Below are positions 1 through 8,958 of a stretch of 29,368 nucleotides of DNA, one piece after another. The notes beneath the pieces were generated by a model that saw only the letters and a list, made by a program, of their open reading frames with translations, was not told the DNA's origin and did no database searches. How positions within the stretch are numbered: position 1 is the first letter of the stretch; each line of letters begins with the position of its first letter. The position numbers and the translations under genes are program-made. Source of the stretch: Perkinsus olseni (Eukaryota > Perkinsozoa > Perkinsida); assembly GCA_013115125.1 (NCBI GenBank), contig JABANN010000432.1:1-29368 (forward strand), given 5' to 3'.

Positions 1-876
1 TACTTCCATCCCCTCCCTTGGCCAGAAGGTGGGGAGTTAGACGAGCTTCGCCGTCGCCCGTCGCACTGAAAGGAAACCCTTTGTGTGAGACGATTTTCCC
101 AATCAGATCACAAGGATACCTTGCACGAGGTGTCCTTCAAATTCTCTTACACTCGGTACTCCACATTGTAAACCGATAAACGAACGCCTGTGCTCTTTTT
201 AGACCCCCACGCCATCCGAAGGCTCACCTCGGCGACTGCGGTGGTCGAACGTCTCCATGTGTATTGTCGAAATGTTGGCCGAACTAAGAACGACGGGATG
301 AGCTTGGACAGGACGTGCTCGCTGGAATGGAAGGGACTCTAGAGGCAAGCCAGAGCAGAGGTACTAAAAGATCGTCAGGAATTGGCCCTCATAACGAGGT
401 ACTAACGAGGTGCGTGCAACTCAATAACATCTAACAATCGAACATTCATTGAAACACATTCATTAAACATATTACAAGACCCGAAGCGCAGCGGTACACA
501 GTGATGTCTTCCTCTATCGAAAGGAGTCGAGCTGAGAATCATAAGGAGAACCGCAAAGATTTCTCGGGGATATTACAGTTTTTTCGGGTTTGAGAGAAGA
601 ATTTAGCAGAGGTAGTGCTACCCAGTAAGCGGAATTCACTGGAGGGACCTTGTTGGAGACTTAGTGGGAGGTTTGGAGAATTAGGGGCGAGCGCGAAAAA
701 TTAGGGGCGGCGCTACAGATTTCCGGGACCGGTACCGGATATACCCACCCCGATCCCGGAAGGGCACCCAAGGCAACGCGCGTTATTTTAGGGCGAGCGA
801 GAAATTTAGTGACAGTTCTTGAGAATTTAGTGACAGAGCCTGTTTGTTCCAGATATTATTATCAAAGACAGTTCCC
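1..876. promoter_or_regulatory. Upstream region of NAR1 with short direct and inverted repeats
   Basis: No convincing gene is seen from 1 to 876. The last 200 bases before the NAR1 start hold short direct repeats: AATTAGGGGCG at 679-689 and 699-709 (20-bp step), and AATTTAGTGACAG at 803-815 and 824-836 (21-bp step). A GGCGAGCG-type block lies near 686 and again near 791. A perfect 8-bp inverted repeat, TTCCGGGA at 721-728 and TCCCGGAA at 754-761, sits between them. A step of about two helical turns is what repeated protein-binding sites often show, so a proximal promoter is a reasonable inference. No TATA box was identified. Random low-complexity drift is the alternative. Confidence 0.3.
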
Positions 877-3800
877 ATGTCGGGCTTCTCGGGAGTGGTC
901 AAGCTCGCCGACCTGGATGATTTCATAAGTCCGAGCACGGTAATTGGGGAAAGTGTGGTATGCCGAATTCCCACTTCCAATATTCACTCTCGTTCGAGAG
1001 GCTGTAGAGACGCCGCCTAAGCAATACCGGTACTGGAAGGACATCAAATATTGTTTTTAAATTGTTAATATTAGATATTAATAGTTAGTAAAAATAGCAA
1101 ATATCGAGTAAAAATGCTACAGCGACGTCTTACAGTTCTCGATATTGACTCAGCGGAATAATTCCTAGCCCCTCATTTACCTTTTTCGCGTTCAGGAGTG
1201 CGTCATTCCCTTAGCGGGAGCCCTCGACAACAGCACGAACGACAAAGATGAAGTAGTTGAGGAAGTTAGGCCGCAGCTGATACGATCTAAAAAGGTGAGC
1301 ATGGCTCGCCCGTCTTCGATTTCTGCCGCAGCGTGCGGCGCAAAAAGTTTCATTTTTTTTCAAAGCACAGTATTGTGATCGTTTCCAGGCCGAGGAAAAG
1401 ACTGCCGGTAAGACTGCGACCATTGCCCAGGTCTCCCTGTCGGACTGTCTTGCATGTAATAAACGCCGTTCGGGTAATCGCTAGCATTACCAAGTTGTTC
1501 CTGGCAGGCAGCGGCTGTGTTACCTCGGCCGAGACGGTGTTATTGACGGAACAATCAACGGACGCTCTTCTGCAGCGACTCCGAGGGGGAAAGGTAATAC
1601 CAATACTTTGTCGACTAGTAAAATCTGATTGAAATTGCGATAAATTGTCACGGTTTTTTTCCATACATTTCGAACACGCACCGCTTCACGGAGTAGCTCT
1701 TTTGGAGCTTTTCTGTATCCGAAGCTTTTTTCTGGTAAAGTGGGTGAGCAACTTCCCGCAGTACACAGCCGAATATTGAATGTTGATCGCGCGGTCGTGA
1801 ATTTGCTTTGAGCATCTTCTTGGTAGGGATGGCGTTGGCTTGGCAAGAAAGTCGTTTTATTTCGTGAAAGAAAACACTTACACATAATTATGAAAGAATC
1901 AGAATTAGAAGTTCTTTCGCCACAGAATTATGACTATTATGCTTATGAAAGAAAACGCGGTTTTCCGCTATTTCCGTTGCCATATTCAACCATCTCGGAC
2001 GAGACCGTTTTCATTGCCGAACCAACAGCCCTTCAACCGGGGAGATGCTTAAAGCTATTTCAAAAATTAGAAAAAAATTGAAATTTCGGAATCTGAAATT
2101 TGCTTGGTTATGACTACGAAAATACGAAAATCCGTGTTCTTCAGAGTGCTGCGGAAGTTTCCGTTGAAGATTCCTCGGATGCTACCTCCGCTGAGATTGT
2201 TGTATCGGTGACTGGTCCAAGTCGAACCTCTCTTGCAGAGTAGGCTGTTGTGATCATTGCCGTCCTTGTTAACAGCTAGAGGTGTCAGATACTTCGATAT
2301 CCCACCGGAAAAGGTGGTACCGGCCTTGGGAGAGGCTTTGCGGAGGCTCGAAGTGAAGCTGAATGATGGAGATGGTAGTGATCGGAGGGAGGCCGCCATG
2401 GCGTTGGTCGGGGGGAAGGGTGGCCGTCGGCTTTTGCACTTGCGGGAATGCCTGCTATGCCGAGGGGTGGTGCTAGCGTGACTAGGACTGGAGTTGTCTG
2501 TCACTGCGAGGTAGCGTCGTCCGGGTCGTGTTGCATAGCAATTGGGATTGAGGGTTTATCAGGCGGCGAGTTGCTCTAAGGTATTGATGTCTTCTCTTCG
2601 TTATCCTTCCTGCGTACTGGCGATTACTTGGTCGATTTATGGTACTCTTCGGAATATTATATCTCTCGTTGCGTAGCTGTCACGACAATAAAGGGCAAGT
2701 TAGAGATTCAGTCACTAACACTGTCGTTGGATATATGAATTATCGTATTTGCCGTGTCTGTATGCATTTACATCTTCGTGCTGACCGTTTCACATTGGTA
2801 TCACCCACCCCCCTTATCTGGTGCGTGATTTACTGTTGTATTCTATGCTTCATGCCGTGGTCGTCCACCGCAGGATTCTTGTCAGCTAGAGGTGTCAGAA
2901 TGTATGTCCACAATGATGCTGTGAGTAGATACCAATCGGGCGAGTATCTCCTGCCTTAATACGAGCGCTAGTGAAGCCTTAGCGTTGCTGTTGACACGAG
3001 AGGAGGTTCGGCGACGGAGGGAGGAGGCTAGGAAGAACGGGGTAGTACTCGTGGACCGTTCGACGCCCGGGCTGGGATCGGAAGAGAATGAACTCGGTCA
3101 TCGAGGCCGCTCTTATTGAGCTCCCCGGTTGGGAATAGGGTAACGCCTCGCTGGTGGTATGGTAATCGTTCTTACCGCTCGAAATCGGCAATGGTTTTTA
3201 ATGGAAGTGTCGTTCTCGGCGCTGAGTTAGCGTTCGGGTGTTTTTTTCAGAGCGCAGGTTGGGTTGGCCGTGGATGATGCAGTGGATGTCAGGTTCCACC
3301 GAAGGCCTTTCTCACGTCCCACTGTCCGGGTTGGACATGCTACGCAGAGAAGAGTTTGGACACGAAGACAGTAGAGCTGTTGAGCAACGTTCGGTGATAA
3401 CAGGGACTGTTAGTCGGATGGGCTTCCCGCGGGCGTCTGCCTCGTTCTTGCGCTTCGTCTGGTGGCAGTAGCGTTGACTCTTGCGGTCTTAACGGAGGTG
3501 GCTTTGTGATAGGGCGCAGTCAAGTGTTGCCAGTTTTGGCGTTTCGGGGCGATCGATTCGATTTATCGCCTTGAGAAGTAGTGTGTTCGGAACGGTAGAG
3601 CTTATTGTCTCTTCAGGTCAGCTGAGCAAATTCAGGGTCTCTATGTAAAATCTGTCATACCAAAACTCCGCCAAATCTCAGCTTATAGAGGCCTCTGGGA
3701 TGCTACTCTACCTCGTAGTGTGCGGTCTGTCCTCGCCAAGGCGGGTAACAGCGGCAGCGTGAAGGGCATATACCATGTACTGGTGTCGCCCTGCTTCGAC

Positions 3801-5324
3801 CGGAAATTGGAAGTCCTACGGCCGAATTATAGAATTGATATTGGTAAGGGGGCGGGCAGGCGCTTTTTTCGGAGTGTCCCGTTGATGATTAAACTACCAT
3901 CAGTCGGATATTCGATATCGATCATGTGATCGATAGCTCGCACGAGGCTTGGAATTGATCGAGAAATGGCCATGCTTCGCTATGCTCGCACCTCGCAGTT
4001 ACCTAACGCGGAATTGGAAATTGGGCGAAGCACTCGCCGGAAGGAGTTTGGGTGTTGCCTCACGAAATTTCCATCACGCAGTGGTTGGGGGGTGTGGAAG
4101 CCCCCCCAACAACCCGGAGTTGCTGCAGTTGTCCAGTTGGTCACTAAAAGCTAGCTTCTTCACTTTTACATTCTGCGGATGGCTGGCCTTTCTGTAGCCT
4201 TCCTCCGTATTCAGAGAGTGCTTGGGTAAAGTGGAAATTATCTTCCAGGCTCTGCTCAGATAAGGCCAATGCCCAGCAGTCCCACTTCGTGTGCACTAGA
4301 CCGGGCTAGCCTAGCTTGTACCACCCCCTGCAACACTAGATCTCCTCCCACCAGGAATTGAACCTCTGCTCGGTGACTTTCGCTAGCGTCGATCACTAAC
4401 AGCGTGTCGCCAGTCTTTCGTCGTTCTTTAACGCAGAACTCTGTCGAATGCCCGCTGGATCGGAGCTGTTTCCGGGAGACCCTGATAGTTGAGCTTATTG
4501 GCGCTTTTGTGGTAGTTCAACCGCTGGTAGATGCGCTCGGCTTTATACGCTTCGCTTCCACTGTGATTCAGAATACCGTTTTTTCATCAGATTCGACGGA
4601 GAGTGTACCAAGCATAGACCTGGTGCTAGGGACGAGCGAAATAGTATCCTTGTTGAGAGAGCACGACTTGCACCTCTCGAAATTCCTCAACGCCGATCCC
4701 TCCAACGACCCTCTCATGTGCGGCATCAACTGCTTCGTCCCTTTCCAAGATTCTTCCGAGTGCGGAGGATACGCTCGAGATGAGCTTGACGTCGGGGAAG
4801 ATCCAAAATGGACCCCGGTGAAAAATCAGGACTTGACGCGGGCTGGTCGAGTGGCGCGAGCGTACGGCTTTCGAAACGTACAGAATATCGTGCGACGCGT
4901 GAAAAAACGCGGATTTGATTATGATTTTGTTGAAGTAATGGCGTGCCCTGGGGGCTGCGGAAACGGCGGCGCGCAGGTCATTCCTGATACTATTGCCGGG
5001 AAGAACGAGGGGGAGGCTGCTGAGCTTGGCTGGCTTGGAAAGGACACGAGGCTGGGAAGGTTGATTGATAAAATTAGAGGGCGGAGCGAAGCGCCGGCGG
5101 CGAAAAAAATTCGGCCGGAGGAGCGCGTGGATGTAGCAAAGCTTGCGAGAGAATCTTTCACGAGGGTTCATCATAGCGTGCCGGTGATACCGCCGGAAAA
5201 ATCGACGGAAGCTCGAGCGTTGAGGCGGCTACTGACGGGAGATGATTTGAATGCTACTTGGACGTCATTATCTGATAGTAATAAGGGCAAGGCAGTAGCG
5301 ACAGCCTCCTCGCTGAAGTGGTGA
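877..5324 (+). CDS. NAR1: NAR1/CIAO3-type cytosolic iron-sulfur cluster assembly factor (about 10 exons)
   Basis: Nar1 (IOP1/NARFL/CIAO3) is an iron-only-hydrogenase-like protein that passes Fe-S clusters from the early scaffold to the CIA targeting complex. Exons: 877-939, 1196-1294, 1389-1455, 1508-1593, 2145-2239, 2289 to about 2374, provisional 2899-2920, 2972 to about 3050-3078, 3617 or 3636 to 3843, and 4591-5324. The N-terminus [19 protein letters not shown] is the family start. Cys23 and C74LAC77SGC80 followed by VTSAETVLL form the N-terminal [4Fe-4S] site. Exon 5 carries [11 protein letters not shown] (family VSPQSRASLA). Exon 9 holds [17 protein letters not shown], and exon 10 holds [10 protein letters not shown] and [14 protein letters not shown]. 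The protein ends in LKW, like the C-terminal tryptophan recognised by the targeting complex. Phases agree except around exons 6-9, where the splicing is provisional and the family S-x-C-P-G-W cysteine was not found. Identity is very secure; the middle exons are not. Confidence 0.9.
2273..2289 (+). repeat. 17-bp dispersed repeat, copy 1, at the intron 5 acceptor of NAR1
   Basis: CAGCTAGAGGTGTCAGA here is identical to 2883-2899. It ends at the 3' splice site of NAR1 exon 6: GTGTCAG, then A, the first exon base. Sixteen of its bases recur inverted at 16486-16501. Confidence 0.6.
2883..2899 (+). repeat. 17-bp dispersed repeat, copy 2, at the proposed NAR1 exon 7 acceptor
   Basis: Identical to 2273-2289 and preceded by a similar CTTGT stretch. 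It again ends in a plausible 3' splice site. Either a piece of the intron 5 end was duplicated 610 bp downstream, or both belong to a short mobile intron-associated sequence. Confidence 0.55.
3917..3934. repeat. Near-palindromic 18-mer, left copy
   Basis: ATCGATCATGTGATCGAT is itself palindromic except for the central TG. Its exact reverse complement occurs at 5330-5347, so the two copies form an inverted pair around the last NAR1 exon. Confidence 0.7.
4343..4373 (-). other. tRNA 3'-half-like segment (possible SINE relic)
   Basis: Read on the minus strand, this segment has GAGGTTCAATTCCTGG. It contains a B-box-like GGTTCAATTCC (4354-4364), as in a tRNA T-arm, followed by GGTGGGAGG. No matching 5' acceptor strand or anticodon arm was found, so this is not a working tRNA gene. 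It lies in NAR1 intron 9. Confidence 0.3.
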
Positions 5325-5329
5325 GGATA

Positions 5330-5347
5330 ATCGATCACATGATCGAT
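5330..5347. repeat. Near-palindromic 18-mer, right copy
   Basis: ATCGATCACATGATCGAT begins six bases after the NAR1 stop codon and is the exact reverse complement of 3917-3934. It could be part of the mRNA 3' end or a footprint of a small element. Confidence 0.7.
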
Positions 5348-5660
5348 TTCATTGTTACTGTTATATATCGTTTACACTTGAAGTTGGTCGTTTCTTTCAT
5401 CATTACAGTTGCTCTATTGACTTTGTTGGTTTCGAGTTTGCTATGGGAAGGTCTGTCCATGCCCGCCTAGGACCACTACCGGTATCCTGGCCGCTCCCTT
5501 CACTTCCCTTCTTATCTTACATAGATCGACTTAGCGGGGGAGTGAAAAATGAGGGGTTGCGTCCAATGGTTTCGCTGGCTCTATGATAACTGGGAGTGGC
5601 ATCTCATGAGTAGCGTTTGGAGTGGTATTGAATTACCCTTGTAGTTTAGCTCGATCGTAA
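5348..5660. other. Intergenic region between NAR1 and hydrolase 1
   Basis: No gene is seen. The region must hold the NAR1 3' end and the promoter of the first hydrolase, but no clear signal for either was recognised. Confidence 0.5.
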
Positions 5661-8271
5661 ATGTCGGCGAGCGTTGCTTCAACTGTTCCTCGTTCCTATT
5701 ACCCGACCCGCCTAGCTCGGAATGTTCTCAAGACCACCCTGAAGAGGATGGCCAACAACTTCGCTCAAAACGAGAGAGTTTTCTGGCACGACCGGGCTGT
5801 TATCGATTCTATATCGAAGGACATCGGTCAAAGGGGCACTTGGAAGGAAAGATGTAATAGGGGCGGGAAAATTGGGGAAAATTTTCGTGGATTTTTCCCG
5901 TCTCTTCAAACGATAAAGTAGAAGCTCATGCGTTGAATGCGGCTTTAAGCGTGCTACTGGTGTTTTAGTTCTGGGCGGAAAATAAGCAGATATATTTCCA
6001 AAATATTTTCCGAAAATCTTGATTTGAAACAATTTTCTGCCGATTTCTTCGCTCAACTGAGTTTATCAGAACGTGGCGTTAGAGAGACCAGAGTGCTAGC
6101 GGAAGTTCAGCTCCGTAAATTGCCAGCATCAACCTAAGATTCGCTCGCTAATATATCAAGTTCCATCTCTTTTAGGTGATCTTTCCTTCGCCAAGGTGTC
6201 GCCCTATTGCACCGCTCATATTCTGCGGTCGCACGGGGCCGCCAACAGTTCCTTATCGAAATGGATGCTCTACCTTCACGGAGGCTACTTCTGTTTATTC
6301 AGTCCGGAGTATTATTATGAGGTGGCGTCGAAGTTGGCGGAGGAGAGCGGCTGTGAGGGAGTTATCATTCCTCATTACAGACGTCCGCCGGAGCATAAGT
6401 AATTATTCCGTTGTTAAAAATTTGAATTTTCGGGAAATTTTGCGATGATGCAAATTTGATTATGATGGGCTTGGTATTACTGAATTTAATAGACGACTAT
6501 GTATCGCTTGGCGTTGTTGCGGAGGCAGAAAATGCATACCATCTTTCTCCCGACACGTGAGCTGTAGCTTTGCACAGAGTACCTCAGCGGTGGGCGAGCT
6601 ATGATCAAGAGCGCTTCCCTGCGCATCTGTTGTCCTCCGAACGATTCCGATAAATTTAACGGTTGCCGTCTCGAGTGTGTCTGTATGTGTAGGAATGACC
6701 TCTCTTCGCCGAAGGAAATATGCGTTTTTATATTACCATCGTGCTCATGTACTTCCTAGATCGTACTGTGTATTATTGCATCGTCCGCGCCCTTCTTCTC
6801 AGTGCCCCCGCGGCCTTGGACGATTGCGTGAGCACGTATCAATGGATGAGGACTGAAGGCGGGGCGGAGAAAGTTGCAGTAGCGGGCGATTCAGCCGGCG
6901 GGAATTTGGGTGCGGCTTTGATGCTGAAGACCCAGGATCGACCCCCGGAGGTGAGCATTTTTATGAATTAAGAACCGTTGCGTTGGATTGAGATCTCCCT
7001 CAGGCCTGCTGTCTCTGCTCACCCTATCTTGATTTAACCAATGCCAGTGACTCTTACCGGATAAACAGAGACACCGACCCGATCGTGTCCGACGAGCTCA
7101 ATCACAAAGTGGCATGGATGTGAGCGCTTGCCATCGAAAGGTCCCCGGATCGAATCCCGGATGGGATATTTTTCCAGATACCTTCAAGGCGCGTTTGACT
7201 ACGACAGCTTGAAGAAGGAAGGAAAGCCACATCAGCCATTCGGTACACAAAGTCGGGTTGCCGAGGTAGTTGAAAAATCATCATTTCTGAGCGGAGGGAC
7301 TCACGACTTTTTCGACGCTCGTCGGTAAGAAATCTAATTTCGTCGCATCAGTTTCACACAGCCGCCCAGAACCCCCTCGCGTCGCCTTTATACGCCCCAA
7401 ATCTTCCGGAGGTCTTCAGCCACACGCCTTTGCAAATCCAAGCTAGTAAGTCTCTCAAAAATTATTTTTTACCGTGATTTATTTTTCTTCCGTCAGGTCT
7501 GTCGGAGGCTCTATTGAGTGACTCTGTCCGGTTCTATTCCAAGGTTACTGGTGAATCGATGCCGTCCAACGAGGACCTCGTTCGTCATAACGAGTACATC
7601 CGCTTCAGCAGTTCGCAGGGGCATGTCCTCGAGTTGTTCCCTAAGGAGGGGCACGCTTTTCCGGTGAGATTTTTTGCCGGTGGAAAATTTTCCGGAAAAT
7701 TTTCCGGAAAATTTTCTCATTCGTAGTGTGCATCACTTGGTGTATGCTCACTTATTGCTGTTATGGCTTACTATAATAGCGGTACTGTGATTCTCTGTAA
7801 GGATCCAGTTTTAAGGTGTTGTTCTTCGGTTGTCCTCGTAGCTGGACCATACTCGTTATGTAGTTCACTTGCCGTTACCGTACTGTGGACACAACAACAG
7901 GCCGCGAAGATGAGTATAACTGTGTCCATGCGTGCTCTTTATGCGACAATATCGATCGCGCTGTTGTCTACAACTGCTGTTTATGCGTTCGATCGCGCAA
8001 CGATACATAACAACATCAGAGTGGCACGTAATAGACTATGCCAAAAGAACATTATTTTCGTATTTTCGTGGGCGCGCGACGGCACAGCGGTTCCCTCGCC
8101 ATCCTCATTTCTTCTCGGTTTCTCTCACTATTAGTTCAGTCTTTCTTTCCGGTTCGTGGACCTTCGTTCATTTTCCTTCAGGTGACCTCACCGAAGCGGC
8201 CCGATTCCCAGAAGGCCCTTCAATCATCAGCTGTCTTTGTTAAGAACGCTCTAAATACCAACCCAAATTGA
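5661..8271 (+). CDS. HSL-type alpha/beta hydrolase 1 (8 exons, 372 aa)
   Basis: A probable carboxylesterase or lipase of the hormone-sensitive-lipase (type IV, Abhydrolase_3) family, which hydrolyses ester bonds; the substrate is unknown. Exons: 5661-5853, 6176-6398, 6803-6950, 7004-7119, 7178-7265, 7352-7445, 7497-7663 and 8182-8271. They total 1119 nt and all phases agree. Visible motifs are the oxyanion-hole segment YLHGGYF (99-102 is HGGY, where the family has HGGG), the nucleophile elbow GDSAGG (Ser169), ALDDCVSTYQWM, LSEALLSDS (acid residue probably in this segment) and the catalytic-His segment EGHAF (His340). The usual DYRLAPEHP stretch reads HYRRPPEHN. The N-terminal 60 residues are basic and helical, with no clear signal peptide. 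It is a tandem paralogue of the gene at 8959: identical intron phases at all seven junctions, and identical lengths for exons 3, 4 and 6. Exon 5 is 16 codons longer here. Family is sure; activity is uncertain because of HGGY. Confidence 0.88.
7140..7166 (+). other. tRNA 3'-half-like segment in hydrolase 1 intron 4
   Basis: Within the 58-nt intron 7120-7177, GTCCCCGGATCGAATCCCGG followed by ATGGGA looks like a tRNA T-arm plus acceptor 3' strand. The B-box-like part is GGATCGAATCC (7147-7157). The bases just upstream (AGCGCTTGCCAT) resemble a D/anticodon stretch, but no complete cloverleaf can be drawn. Confidence 0.35.
7682..7716 (+). repeat. Tandem 12-bp palindromic repeat in hydrolase 1 intron 7
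   Basis: GGAAAATTTTCC is repeated almost three times without a spacer (7682-7693, 7694-7705, 7706-7716). The unit is its own reverse complement. It lies just inside intron 7. Related A/T-rich GGAAAATTTTC pieces occur in introns 1 and 2 of the same gene. Confidence 0.8.
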
Positions 8272-8958
8272 CTTGTATGTTTCATCGTTGTCTTCTCTCG
8301 TTCCTTATATTATTATTAGTAGTGTTCCTAAGGCATATTCCTCGCTATCAGCACAGTTGTATCCGATTGCCCTCCTCGGTTGTTGTTCCAATGCGCACGT
8401 TACAGTGTACGCAGTGGTAGGGCTTGAGTTCAGTGGGTGCCGACCGGGTGATCCATAAAGAAGGGCCCACCCTTTGCAACTTTCAGATGCTTCGGAGTGT
8501 CAAAGTTGCAATAAGCACCATTCGCAAGCTCTCTCTGATGAGGCGTTTCATTACTCACGACTGAACTTCCTCCTGAGTCACTCTCTATATAACCTGGCCA
8601 CTGTGATTATCGAGAAAGGACCACTGGTATTGGTATAGAATTTTAGTTGAATTTTACTCGTCCGCTTGTGAGTTACTTCGTCCACTGGCAAGGCTGGGTT
8701 GCCAAGCGTTTTAACCGCAGTCTTCTCAAAGGTAGTTTTCTTTTACTCTGTGAATAGCTTTCGGAGTGGTACGGAGGTTCTCAAGCTAGACGTACCCTCA
8801 GGAAGAGGTTTTTGTCGGGGCGTCCACTGGAGCAGAAATTTCCGATTTTTTTGTTCGCGCGGTGGTAGAACTTTCAATACCACTCCTTGCCCAGTTTTTA
8901 TACCTTCAATTTATTTCTTCCACGCGCTTTCCTTCTCCTCCTTATAGAGGTTGCTATC
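8272..8958. other. Intergenic region between the two hydrolases
   Basis: No gene is seen. It holds a perfect 10-bp inverted repeat (8474-8511) and otherwise unremarkable sequence. The promoter of hydrolase 2 is expected here but was not recognised. Confidence 0.5.
8474..8511. repeat. Perfect 10-bp inverted repeat with 18-nt loop
   Basis: TTGCAACTTT at 8474-8483 pairs with AAAGTTGCAA at 8502-8511. It lies about 200 bp downstream of the hydrolase 1 stop and could form a hairpin in the transcript or a cruciform in DNA. No poly-T tract follows, and a bacterial-type terminator is not expected here. Confidence 0.6.

Larger units (their letters stand above)
3844..4590 (+). other. Long intron 9 of NAR1
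   Basis: This 747-nt intron starts GTAAGG after a phase-1 codon and ends TTTTCATCAG. The splice joins the stretch ending RIDI to the stretch starting [12 protein letters not shown], as in other Nar1 proteins. The frame of exon 10 stays open upstream to about 4404, but that part has no family similarity and is intron. The intron carries a palindromic 18-mer (3917-3934) and a tRNA-like segment on the minus strand (4343-4373). Confidence 0.7.

Noticed and set aside
4404-4590. Upstream part of the long open frame that ends NAR1
   Set aside because: It has no Nar1 similarity, and the acceptor at 4589-4590 joins in phase to the exon ending at 3843.
7664-7726. FSGKFSGKFS repeat peptide at the end of hydrolase 1 exon 7 frame
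   Set aside because: It is read-through of the palindromic repeat in intron 7; the paralogue splices at the same position in the same phase.
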